This document shows positions 34,457-42,632 of a stretch of DNA of 64,000 nt, piece by piece. Position 1 is the stretch's first letter. The number at the start of each line of letters is the position of its first letter. The stretch is from Afipia felis ATCC 53690 (GTDB taxonomy: Bacteria; Pseudomonadota; Alphaproteobacteria; Rhizobiales; Xanthobacteraceae): assembly GCF_000314735.2 (NCBI RefSeq), contig NZ_KB375270.1:1798001-1862000 (forward strand), read 5' to 3'. The position numbers were made by a program, and so were the translations under genes. The notes under the pieces are model-generated. The model was given only the letters and a program-made list of their open reading frames with translations, was not told the DNA's origin and searched no databases.

Positions 34457-35476
34457 ATGAACCGAGAACCAGTGCTGATTGATCTCGCTCTTCAGGGAGG
34501 CGGCTCTCACGGTGCATTCACGTGGGGGGTCCTCGACCGGTTTCTGGACGAACCTTGGCTGCAGATCGCAGGAATCTCCGGCACCTCCGCCGGCGCCATG
34601 AATGCAGCAGTCCTGGTAGACGGCTGGATGAGGGGTGGGGCTGACGGGGCGCGCGCAGCGCTTGAGCAATACTGGCGACGTGTATCCGACGCCGCCGTCT
34701 TAAGCCCGCTGCAGCGTTCTCCGCTCGACCGGCTTCTCGGGCGCTGGTCGCTCGATACGTCACCAGCCTATATCGCCACGGATCTGATGTCGCGCCTCTG
34801 GTCGCCTTACGATCTCAACCCGACGGGGTTCAACCCGCTGCGTGATATTCTCGCCGAAAGCATCGACTTCGAGCGCCTTGTCCAGTCGCCGATTAAGCTG
34901 TTCGTCACCACAACACATGTCCGCACCGGCCGCGGTCGCATCTTTCGCAACGCAGAGATCACGGTGGATGTGCTGTTGGCCTCGGCCTGTTTGCCGACGA
35001 TGTTCCGTGCGGTCACGATCGACGGAGAGTTCTACTGGGATGGCGGCTACGCTGGCAATCCAACGATCACACCGCTCGTTCGCGAAACCGACTCGCACGA
35101 TACAATCATCGTTCAGATCAACCCGACCGAACGGTCGGAGGAGCCGCGCAGCTCGGCTGAGATTCTCAACCGCCTCAACGAAATCTCCTTCAACGCGACA
35201 CTATCGAAGGAACTGCGCATGATCGCGCTGCTGCGTCAGGTCGCCGATCCGGGGCACGGTGAAGGCGAGCGATGGGCGAAGATGCGCATGCATCGGATCA
35301 AGAGCGACATGCTGACCGGATTGGGCGCCTCTTCCAAACTCAATGCCGAGCGTGCGTTCATCTCCAAACTACACAAGGAGGGTCGCCGGGCCGCCAATGA
35401 ATTCATCGAGACCTACGGCGCCGATCTGGGCAACCGCTCCACCACCGATCTCGATATCCTGTTGACGGAGTGCTAG
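34457..35476 (+). CDS. patatin-like phospholipase
   Basis: 339 residues from ATG 34457 (MNREPVLIDLALQGGGSHGA). Patatin features are complete: oxyanion-hole GGGSHGAF, nucleophile Ser in GTSAG, catalytic Asp in DGGYAGN. It hydrolyses acyl esters of phospholipids or related lipids; bacterial members can be cytosolic or secreted, and no signal is seen here. A longer frame from 34346 is Arg-rich and unlikely. It is followed 4 bases later by the GntP-type permease gene, so they form an operon. In related genomes this pair is often linked to 3-hydroxybutyrate/PHB metabolism, which I state as recollection, not as seen here. Confidence 0.88.
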   Translation: MNREPVLIDLALQGGGSHGAFTWGVLDRFLDEPWLQIAGISGTSAGAMNAAVLVDGWMRGGADGARAALEQYWRRVSDAAVLSPLQRSPLDRLLGRWSLDTSPAYIATDLMSRLWSPYDLNPTGFNPLRDILAESIDFERLVQSPIKLFVTTTHVRTGRGRIFRNAEITVDVLLASACLPTMFRAVTIDGEFYWDGGYAGNPTITPLVRETDSHDTIIVQINPTERSEEPRSSAEILNRLNEISFNATLSKELRMIALLRQVADPGHGEGERWAKMRMHRIKSDMLTGLGASSKLNAERAFISKLHKEGRRAANEFIETYGADLGNRSTTDLDILLTEC

Positions 35477-35480
35477 GCAC

Positions 35481-36932
35481 ATGGATCTTCTCGGCATCCT
35501 TGCCGGGCTTGGCCTCCTCATCTGGCTCGCCTTCCGGGGGTGGAGCGTCCTGCTACTTGCGCCAATCGCTGCGCTTGTCGCAGCATTGTTCGGCGGTGAA
35601 CCGCTGCTTGCCCACTGGACGCAGACGTTCATGGGCAGCGCCGCAACGTTCATCGCACAATTCTTTCCGATCTTTCTGCTGGGGGCGGTATTCGGGAAGC
35701 TGATGGACGACAGCGGTGCGGTATCGTCCGTTGCCGACTTCATCACGCGGCACCTGGGCGAGAAGCGAGTCATCCTCGCGGTCGTCCTTGCAGGTGCTTT
35801 CGTCACCTATGGTGGCGTCAGCCTGTTTGTCGCCTTCTTCGTGATCGTACCGATGGCACAATCCTTGTTCGTCAAGGCCTCCATTCCTCGCCGACTTCTG
35901 CCCGCAGCCGTTATTCTTGGCACGTCAACCTTCACCATGTCGGCATTGCCGGGCACGCCCTCGATCCAAAATGCAATCCCGATGCCGTTCTTCGGCACGA
36001 CACCTTTCGCAGCGCCCGGCCTCGGCCTCGTCGCCTCGCTCGTCATGCTGGGCACAGGGCTCTGGTGGCTCGGGAGGGCAGAAAGAATAGCTCGCCTTTC
36101 CGGCGAAGGTTACGGCACCGACGCTCCTTCCCCCGGCGAAGCGATGGCGAACGAACTGGTACGCGAACGCGCCACCGCCACCGGAGAATTCGACCCAGCG
36201 GAAATCGCCCATGGTCAGCGCAGCCAGATGGCAGCACCTGTTCTGAGTGCCGCCACGCCGCTCGTCGTAGTCGTCGTGGTCAATCTTCTGATGTCGCTCG
36301 TTATCCTGCCAAGGATCGACACCACCTTCTTAGCGGAAGCACGATGGGGCGGTACATCGCTTGCCGCCGTCGCCGGCGTCTGGTCTGTGATCACCGCGCT
36401 CGCGGCGGCGATCGTAACGGCCATTGCCTGCAATTGGAGACGGCTGCCATCCCTACGGAAGACCATCGACGCAGGCGCCAATGCCTCTGTACTCCCAGCG
36501 CTGAGCGTTGCCAGCCTCGTCGGCTTCGGTGCGGTGGTCGCCGCCCTACCAGCCTTCGCCACAGTAAGAGACTGGGTTCTCGACATGGAAGGTGGCCCGC
36601 TCGTATCGCTTGCGATCGCCACCAACCTGCTGGCGGCGCTAACAGGCTCGGCCTCCGGCGGTCTGACGATCGCACTCGACGCGCTCGGAAATATCTATAT
36701 GGGGATCGCTGTGCGGGAAGGCATCAACCCCGCTCTCCTGCACCGTATCGCCGTCATCGGATCGGGAACGCTGGACATCCTACCGCACAATGGTGCCGTC
36801 GTGAGCCTTCTTGCCATTTGTGGCGTGACCCATCGCGAGAGCTATTTCGATATCGTCATGGTAGGCATCGCAACCTCGCTCCTTGCCCTGATTGCAGTGA
36901 TCGTCCTCAGCACGATCTTCGGCTCGTTTTGA
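35481..36932 (+). CDS. GntP-family permease, 483 aa
   Basis: About 12-14 membrane spans; LLGAVFGKLMDDSGAVSSVA, SALPGTPSIQNAIPMPFFGT and LTGSASGGLTIALDALGNIY are hallmark stretches of the GntP/gluconate:H+ symporter family. It imports an organic or sugar acid with protons; the exact substrate (gluconate, hydroxybutyrate or other) cannot be read. ATG at 35481, 4 bases after the patatin stop. The gene runs to 36932; only 84 bases later the second leader repeat starts, so the GIY-YIG island may have inserted directly downstream and separated other operon members. Confidence 0.88.
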   Translation: MDLLGILAGLGLLIWLAFRGWSVLLLAPIAALVAALFGGEPLLAHWTQTFMGSAATFIAQFFPIFLLGAVFGKLMDDSGAVSSVADFITRHLGEKRVILAVVLAGAFVTYGGVSLFVAFFVIVPMAQSLFVKASIPRRLLPAAVILGTSTFTMSALPGTPSIQNAIPMPFFGTTPFAAPGLGLVASLVMLGTGLWWLGRAERIARLSGEGYGTDAPSPGEAMANELVRERATATGEFDPAEIAHGQRSQMAAPVLSAATPLVVVVVVNLLMSLVILPRIDTTFLAEARWGGTSLAAVAGVWSVITALAAAIVTAIACNWRRLPSLRKTIDAGANASVLPALSVASLVGFGAVVAALPAFATVRDWVLDMEGGPLVSLAIATNLLAALTGSASGGLTIALDALGNIYMGIAVREGINPALLHRIAVIGSGTLDILPHNGAVVSLLAICGVTHRESYFDIVMVGIATSLLALIAVIVLSTIFGSF

Positions 36933-37016
36933 TAACTTAGGCCGACACCTCACCCTACCTACTCCGGCTCGCTAAACAGTTCAAAAATCCATCTGCCGGA
37001 AGGGTGCATTTCGCAA

Positions 37017-37344
37017 AGAGCGCTCTGTTAACCATCGCGCGTTTTGTATCGTTTACGTATCTAGCTTTTTGATTTGGCGGCCTCCACGTTGGTGGGGCCA
37101 GAGCGCGAGAGCTTTGGCGGCCGCCGCTCGGTGCTTGCAACACCAAACGACGGCCTAACCACAACCGACTTTACAGGAGTCAGTCATGGCTGAGTGCCAG
37201 TTTATCCGCGATTCGCGGTCCCCTTCCCATCCCTTGTTGTCGATGATTGCTGCCCGTTTGGGGTGGCACGGACGGACCTTGTTCCGTTCTGGCGGCCTAG
37301 TGCCGCTGGGCCTGCCTGTCACCGGCTTCTCATCCGCCATCTAG
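37017..37344 (+). repeat. 327-bp leader repeat, copy 2
   Basis: Same orientation and nearly the same length as 6375-6701. Contains AGAGCGCTCTGTTAACC, TTTTTGATTTGGCGGCCTCC, then a second TTTGGCGGCC before GCCGC, and GACGGCCTAACCACAACCGA in front of the small ORF. The two GGCGGCC blocks with GGTGGGGCC and GGCCGCC can pair in several ways, so the RNA is probably folded. This copy leads into the GIY-YIG operon 145 bases later. Confidence 0.85.
37186..37344 (+). CDS. conserved 52-aa leader ORF, copy 2
   Basis: ATG 37186, TAG 37342-37344; AGGAGTCAGTC places AGGAG 6 bases before the ATG. Product MAECQFIRDSRSPSHPLLSM ... GFSSAI. Equal length with copy 1 and identical first 11 residues. It sits 144 bases upstream of the GIY-YIG gene. 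Either a leader peptide or part of a structured 5' region. Confidence 0.5.
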   Translation: MAECQFIRDSRSPSHPLLSMIAARLGWHGRTLFRSGGLVPLGLPVTGFSSAI

Positions 37345-37488
37345 CGATCGGCTGCCCTGGGCGGCGTGCGTCAAGCGCGCCTCAAGGTTTGGCGGTCTCA
37401 TGGCTTGCGCTCATTGGTGTGAGCGCGGCAATGGACGCGTGCGCCCTGCCCTCAGGACCCGATCCCTTTCAGCAAGGGATTCTCATCA

Positions 37489-38442
37489 ATGTCTTCCGTT
37501 TGTCAGCCTGCCTTTGACGCGGGCACCACCACCATCATCCATCGCCCGAAGTCCGGGATTACCGGGTTTCGGGATATCATCGACGAGGCCTCGAGACTCT
37601 CGGTCTGCGCCTTTCCGTTTGCGCCGGTCGACGAGGAACTGCGCAACCGCCTGTCCTGGCTGCCGGCCTGTTATATCCTCTCGAACGGCCGCGAGATCTA
37701 TGTCGGCGAGACCGGCAACATGGCGCGCCGGCTCGGCGAACATCTGGCCGATCCAGATAAATCGTTCGCCAATGAAGTCTTCGTCGTCAGCGGCCTCGCC
37801 CACCGCTGGTACGACAAGTCCGGCCCGATGTTCCTGCAGGAGCGCCTGACGCGGCTGGCGGAAGCCGCCGGCTTCGTCACGGTGCGAAAAGACAAGAACC
37901 CGCCGCAGACCGAACCGACTTCGTGGCATCGCACGACACTGGAGCGGATCGTCACGGATGGGGAGCGGCTTCTGTTCGATGCCGGCTGCCGCGCGTTCCA
38001 CTCCAACAATACCAAACCAGTTGCATCTTTGATGCCTGCATTGGTGCCCTCCTACACGCTCGATGACGAGGACGACGAGAACTGCCTGATGCAGATCGGC
38101 GTCTCCACGGCGCCGATCGGCTCACAGGAGTACGAGCTCAACTACTGCGGCATCTGGGCGCGAGGTTATCCGCTCGGCGACAACTTCGTTGTGGCCGCAG
38201 GGTCCGAGGTTCGCAGCACCATCAATCCCAGTGCGCGGCCGATCGTCAAAACCCGTCATGAGGCCCTGCGGGACGCCGCCGCCCTTGCTCCAATCACCGG
38301 GGTCGAGGACCGGCTTCGCCTCACGGTGGCGGTTGCCTTCCACTCGCTCAACACCGCTGCCCAGGTGGTGTGCGGCGCACAGGCCACAGCACGGCTCTGG
38401 CAACGGCTCAGCCATGCCAGTCCCATCATCGTGGCAGCATGA
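37489..38442 (+). CDS. GIY-YIG nuclease-domain protein, 317 aa
   Basis: GIY-YIG fold at about residues 58-130: ACYILSNG is the first strand, YVGETGNMARRLGEHL gives the second motif with the catalytic Arg (residue 80), and a Glu in FLQERLTRL about residue 117 could be the metal ligand. N-terminal 55 residues and C-terminal 180 residues are unassigned; the latter contains an acidic linker (LDDEDDENC) and a second compact part. The domain cuts or nicks DNA in homing endonucleases, UvrC and defence proteins. ATG at 37489 after CAAGGGATTCTCATCA, a weak ribosome site. First gene of the four-gene operon; the next starts 13 bases after the stop. Confidence 0.85.
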   Translation: MSSVCQPAFDAGTTTIIHRPKSGITGFRDIIDEASRLSVCAFPFAPVDEELRNRLSWLPACYILSNGREIYVGETGNMARRLGEHLADPDKSFANEVFVVSGLAHRWYDKSGPMFLQERLTRLAEAAGFVTVRKDKNPPQTEPTSWHRTTLERIVTDGERLLFDAGCRAFHSNNTKPVASLMPALVPSYTLDDEDDENCLMQIGVSTAPIGSQEYELNYCGIWARGYPLGDNFVVAAGSEVRSTINPSARPIVKTRHEALRDAAALAPITGVEDRLRLTVAVAFHSLNTAAQVVCGAQATARLWQRLSHASPIIVAA

Positions 38443-38455
38443 GGAGGGTGAGACC

Positions 38456-38860
38456 ATGACACATGCTCTCGACAAGACCTTCCCATGGGATTGGTGGCGG
38501 ACAACGCCGCCCAGCCGTCTCGACGCAACGCATCGTTATACTCTGCGACGATCGCTGGCGCAGATCGCCGTTCTTGGCGAGCCGGGATGGCAACGGGCCG
38601 TGGCCGGCGATGCCGCAGAAGCGATCGGCATTGCCCTGCCGCTCATCCACAGTGGCGAATCCGGCTTGCGCCTCGACATCGTGATGAGCGCAGTTCTGCT
38701 GTGTGCCCTGAACGGCAATCCCGCCGCGGCGCTGATGCTCGCCCATGCCCTCGATAGCAAGTCCCATCAGGACCTGTGGCCACTCACCGAGCGCTGGCTG
38801 GCCAGAATCCCGACGCCAAAGACGCCCAAGTCCGAGCGTTCGCAGGGAGGTGCAGCATGA
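38456..38860 (+). CDS. small unknown protein of the GIY-YIG operon, 134 aa
   Basis: ATG at 38456 with GAGGAGGG 7 bases upstream, an excellent ribosome site. Starts MTHALDKTFPWDWWRTTPPS; alpha-helical and Ala-rich in the middle (EPGWQRAVAGDAAEAIGIAL; MSAVLLCALNGNPAAALMLA), with a basic Ser/Lys-rich C-terminal tail. No family recognised. Its stop overlaps the metallophosphoesterase start (ATGA), so it is produced with it and could be an adaptor in the same complex. Confidence 0.75.
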   Translation: MTHALDKTFPWDWWRTTPPSRLDATHRYTLRRSLAQIAVLGEPGWQRAVAGDAAEAIGIALPLIHSGESGLRLDIVMSAVLLCALNGNPAAALMLAHALDSKSHQDLWPLTERWLARIPTPKTPKSERSQGGAA

Positions 38861-39630
38861 AGCTTCAGATCTTTAGCGACCTCCATGCCGATATCTATCC
38901 AGCTAAAGCGATCCAGCTTCAGCCGGACATCGATGCGGTGATCGTGGCCGGCGACACCTGCGAAGGCGCCGACAAGGCCTTCGCCACCTTGCGCGGGATC
39001 GTGCCCCTCGAGATCCCGATCATCATGGTGCTGGGCAACCACGAATTCTATCGCCGCTGCTTGCCAGAGGAAGTCGCACTGGCGAAGGAACTCGCTCCGC
39101 AGTTCAACATCCATCTGCTCGAGAACGAGACAGTGATCTTGAACGGCGTCCGCTTCATCGGCGCTAGCTTGTGGACCGACTACAGGCTCTTCGGGGAGCA
39201 CGCCGCACCGCTCATCATGGCGCACGCGCAGGAGGTCATGAACGACCATCGCCTGATCGCCTGGTCCAAGCAGCCATTCCACCGCTTCCGCCCGACTGAC
39301 GCCTGGCGGCTGCACCTGGAGTCACGCCAGTACCTGGAGACAGTGCTGAGAACGCGGTTTGACGGCGCCAGCATCGTCGTCACCCATCATGCGCCGCATC
39401 CCGGATCGCTGCATCCGGTCTACAAGGATGATCTGCTATCGGCGGCCTTCGTGTCCGACCTGTCGACGCTGCTGGAAGGTCCTCATGGGCCTGACCTGTG
39501 GGTGCATGGCCACGTCCATCACTCCTTCGACTATGCCGTCCACAAGACGCGCATCGTCTGCAACCCCAATGGCTATGGCGACGAGAACCCGGCCTTCAAC
39601 CCCTCCTTGGTCGTGGAGGTGGGGTCATGA
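38857..39630 (+). CDS. calcineurin-like metallophosphoesterase, 257 aa
   Basis: All five metallophosphoesterase motifs are visible: SDLHAD (Asp 8, His 10), AGDTC (Asp 33), LGNHEF (Asn 61, His 62), VTHHAP and HGHVHHS. These bind two metal ions and hydrolyse phosphodiesters or phosphomonoesters; family members include nucleases, 2',3'-cyclic nucleotide phosphodiesterases and NudH-like enzymes. ATG 38857 overlaps the preceding stop and its own TGA overlaps the ATPase start, so the order is locked. No signal peptide; cytosolic. Confidence 0.9.
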   Translation: MKLQIFSDLHADIYPAKAIQLQPDIDAVIVAGDTCEGADKAFATLRGIVPLEIPIIMVLGNHEFYRRCLPEEVALAKELAPQFNIHLLENETVILNGVRFIGASLWTDYRLFGEHAAPLIMAHAQEVMNDHRLIAWSKQPFHRFRPTDAWRLHLESRQYLETVLRTRFDGASIVVTHHAPHPGSLHPVYKDDLLSAAFVSDLSTLLEGPHGPDLWVHGHVHHSFDYAVHKTRIVCNPNGYGDENPAFNPSLVVEVGS

Positions 39631-41228
39631 GCAAGCCGTTCGATGACAACGACGATGACGACAACAGCAGCAGCCTTGGCCCCGACGACAACGGGGATGC
39701 GGGCGAGGAGATCAGCATCACTATCGACGACGAGCGGCTCCTGTTGGGGACAGCCGCCGACAGTGGCGACCTCAAAGACGAGCGGCTCAGCCTGCATCGG
39801 CTGTTCCGTTACGGCCTGCTCAGCGACGAGCATTCAAGCCTTGTCGAAGAGCGGCTTGCCGCCGAGATCAATCAGGTTGCACCAAAAGTGGCGCTGGAGC
39901 CCTGGCTGATCGCCAAGGACTATGCCACCGGCGCACTTCTGGCCGAGGAGCTGGATCGTCTTGCCACGGCAGAGGACCGGGCGATCCTGCGCAGTCTTTC
40001 CGACTGCGTACGGCTATTGTCCTTGCCAGCACCCCATATCGCCTATGATGCGAAGGCCTACTGGCGCGTCACGGCCGCCCTGTTCGCCGCCCGCAAGAAA
40101 CGCTGGCATGTGTTGAGCAAGCCGATGCTGGCCGAGGTGGAATCCTTCCTCTACGGCTGGGCGGCAGCACCTCTCGTGCTGCAGGTCACACCCGAACTGC
40201 AGCACTACGACCTCGCGGTGGATGCGGCTCTCGGTTTGGGCCACTTCATGGTGACCTGCCGCATCCAGGCCGCCCAGGAGGAAGTTCGCAACGAGTACCG
40301 CCATCGCGACGACGACCAAACATCGGATAAGACGGCCACCAGTAAGGATTCTGCTCCCGATGACGTGCCGGAGGACCATGTCATGGTCTGCTCCCTGCCC
40401 GAACAGAGGGCCAGCTCTTCAAACCTGACCAGGACCTACAAGTCCGCGATCAACTCGCCTTTGCCACTCACCTTGGCTCCACCGCTCCCCAAGGTGCGCG
40501 CAACGCTGCTGTTCGAGTTCCCTTACGCACAGGAGGCGATCGACGCCATCCTGTCCGATCTCGTCGGCCAGCGGGGCGTGAGACTCAAGCCAACCCTGCT
40601 GGTTGGCCAACCTGGCGCGGGCAAGTCCCGCTTTGCCAGGCGTCTGGCCGAAGAGCTCGGCCTTATTGTCTGGCGCGTCGACGGCGCGCAGTCGGACGGC
40701 TCAATCTTTGCCGGCACCGACCGGCGCTGGCACTCGACCGAGCCCTGTCATCCGTTCATGGCGGTGCACCGCGCGGGCCACGCCAATCCGCTCGTGCTAA
40801 TTGATGAGCTCGAGAAGGCCGCAACCCGATCCGACCATGGCCGGCTGTGGGATTGCCTGCTCGGCTTCTTCGAGCCGGAGACCGCCGCGCGTTATCCGGA
40901 TCCTGCGCTACAAACCGCGCTCGACCTGTCGCACGTCAATTACATCATGACGGCGAACAGCACCGATGCCCTGCCCTCACCGCTGCGGGACCGGTTGCGC
41001 GTGATCAGCTTCCCCACGCCGCAAGCCCGAGATCTCGACGCACTGCTACCCGCGATCCTCGCCGGCATCGCCATTGAGCGCCAGCTCGATCCGCGCTGGA
41101 TCATCCCGCTGGACGGCGACGAGTACCACGCCACTGCGTATCATTGGCGCGGCGGCTCCGTCCGGCAACTCAAGCGGATCGTCGAGGTTATTCTCAAAGC
41201 ACGAGAGAAAAACACCGTGCCGAACTAA
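39627..41228 (+). CDS. AAA+ ATPase with acidic N-terminus, 533 aa
   Basis: N-terminal about 25 residues are almost all Asp/Asn/Ser/Gly (DDNDDDDNSSS). A helical middle (about 40-290) of unknown type precedes the AAA+ core: Walker A VGQPGAGKS (326-334), Walker B LVLIDE (389-394), sensor 1 IMTAN and Arg finger LRDRLRV. The C-terminal lid (GSVRQLKRIVEVI) resembles Lon-type AAA+ lids but there is no protease domain. It likely forms a ring that remodels or recruits nucleic acid or protein for the nuclease and phosphoesterase. ATGA overlap with the phosphoesterase; a hairpin follows the stop. Confidence 0.88.
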   Translation: MSKPFDDNDDDDNSSSLGPDDNGDAGEEISITIDDERLLLGTAADSGDLKDERLSLHRLFRYGLLSDEHSSLVEERLAAEINQVAPKVALEPWLIAKDYATGALLAEELDRLATAEDRAILRSLSDCVRLLSLPAPHIAYDAKAYWRVTAALFAARKKRWHVLSKPMLAEVESFLYGWAAAPLVLQVTPELQHYDLAVDAALGLGHFMVTCRIQAAQEEVRNEYRHRDDDQTSDKTATSKDSAPDDVPEDHVMVCSLPEQRASSSNLTRTYKSAINSPLPLTLAPPLPKVRATLLFEFPYAQEAIDAILSDLVGQRGVRLKPTLLVGQPGAGKSRFARRLAEELGLIVWRVDGAQSDGSIFAGTDRRWHSTEPCHPFMAVHRAGHANPLVLIDELEKAATRSDHGRLWDCLLGFFEPETAARYPDPALQTALDLSHVNYIMTANSTDALPSPLRDRLRVISFPTPQARDLDALLPAILAGIAIERQLDPRWIIPLDGDEYHATAYHWRGGSVRQLKRIVEVILKAREKNTVPN

Positions 41229-41244
41229 GCCCGATCGCAAAGAA

Positions 41245-41267
41245 GGCAGCCGCCGGATGCGGCTGCC
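41245..41267 (+). terminator. hairpin at the end of the AAA+ operon
   Basis: Perfect 9-bp stem GGCAGCCGC, loop CGGAT, GCGGCTGCC, 16 bases past the AAA+ stop. Not followed by a T-run, so termination may be partial or Rho-assisted. Confidence 0.6.
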
Positions 41268-41521
41268 TGTACAATTGATTCAGGCAATCACTTTTCGTCG
41301 GCCTGACACCACGCAACACTTCCGCCGACAATGCCGGTGAACGGCTCAAAGCCTGCAGAACGCGCGCATGGAATGATCCCTTGAGAAAACTAGGGGCTGC
41401 TGCATGTGGAAGTCGCCAGCCCTTCGGCGCTTGGCAGCTGAGCACAGGTCAATCCTGATTGAATGTACGTTAAATCTGGAACCCGAACTGCGTTGATCCC
41501 CTTCGTCATAGTCAGCCCGTA

Positions 41522-42613
41522 TCAGGCAATCTTTTTGCGTTGGGCAGACTGTGCTACTCGGTTTAATTCAAGCCGGTCGTTAACGTTTTTCACTGTCTCA
41601 TCGAGCACGCCATTGCGCATGCCGAACTGGGCCGCAATCTTCTGAACAAGGAGATCAACGCGCTCAATATTTGGAGCCCCTGCGAACAATGCGCGTGCTG
41701 CCGACGACGGCTTTGACAATCCCTGCGCCGCTGCTGCATATTTTTCGAACGGAACAAGATCACTCGGCGCAGCACCAAGCTTTATGCAGACCTGCTGCAC
41801 CCAACTGTAGATCGCCCGCGACTCTTCAGGATCAGAGTGCACAGCATCTCGAATCGAGCGGATCTCGCTAGCCTGAACGCATCGATAATTTCCCGTCAGC
41901 AGCATTGCCCATTTTGCGGTCGGAACGAATAGCGAGTCGTGCACTTTCAACTTTACGGGAACTTCGAGATCCCCATCCTTTACTGAAATGCGCGCGGCCT
42001 CAATATCGGCCTGGATCGCTCGTAGCATCGCTGTGTCTTGCGGCCGCACGAAGGCTGCAGCCTTAAAATTAGTGGGAAGCGTTACCTGCAGTACATTCAA
42101 CCCTTCCTCGGGCGGTCGAAATGCCTGTGGGTCTGGACTACAAAGCGTCATCAGATCAGAATCGAAGATATTCCATACTTTTGACGCGGAGAAACATTCG
42201 GCCAATGCATCAACATTAAGCCTCGGTATGCGTCGAAGAAATGTCTGCGGCGGCATGTTCATGATCGACATGGTCGGTATACGTCGGCGCGCAATTTGAG
42301 CCATCAGATCTTCAAGGCTCTTGGCAGCATATTGTGGTTCCTGCATTGCGAGAACCACTAGATCACACTCATTGAGATTTGCATCTGCCGGACTCTCGGC
42401 GCGGATTGTTCCAATTACCTCCTTGGACTTAATCTCAGCCAAGCCTGCATGTCCACGAATGGGGAAGCGAACAATAGTGCCCTCACTATTGATAAGGTCT
42501 GCTTCCTCAGGCAGACACACCAACGTCACCCGGTGGCCACCCATCGCAAGTTTGGTTGCAAAAAGAGAGCCGTACGACGCACCGAGAATGAGCACTCTGT
42601 ACTTATCTGACAT
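41522..42613 (-). CDS. ketopantoate-reductase-like dehydrogenase, 363 aa
   Basis: Rossmann start VLILGASYGSLFATKLAMGG, then the ApbA/PanE-like core with SIMNMPPQTFL in place of the usual NG loop, and a long helical C-terminal half (FVPTAKWAMLLTGNYRCVQA). It most likely reduces or oxidises a 2-keto/2-hydroxy acid with NAD(P)H. Much longer than PanE (about 300), so substrate differs; an opine-dehydrogenase-like role cannot be excluded. Last gene of the glc operon, 19 bases after glcF. Low similarity by eye, so only the superfamily is secure. Confidence 0.7.
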   Translation of the reverse strand: MSDKYRVLILGASYGSLFATKLAMGGHRVTLVCLPEEADLINSEGTIVRFPIRGHAGLAEIKSKEVIGTIRAESPADANLNECDLVVLAMQEPQYAAKSLEDLMAQIARRRIPTMSIMNMPPQTFLRRIPRLNVDALAECFSASKVWNIFDSDLMTLCSPDPQAFRPPEEGLNVLQVTLPTNFKAAAFVRPQDTAMLRAIQADIEAARISVKDGDLEVPVKLKVHDSLFVPTAKWAMLLTGNYRCVQASEIRSIRDAVHSDPEESRAIYSWVQQVCIKLGAAPSDLVPFEKYAAAAQGLSKPSSAARALFAGAPNIERVDLLVQKIAAQFGMRNGVLDETVKNVNDRLELNRVAQSAQRKKIA

Positions 42614-42632
42614 TCTTAATCCTGCTTTGTAG

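Noticed and set aside
36065..36940. 291-codon plus-strand frame inside the GntP gene
   Set aside because: Arg-rich shadow in another frame; GntP frame has clear membrane spans.
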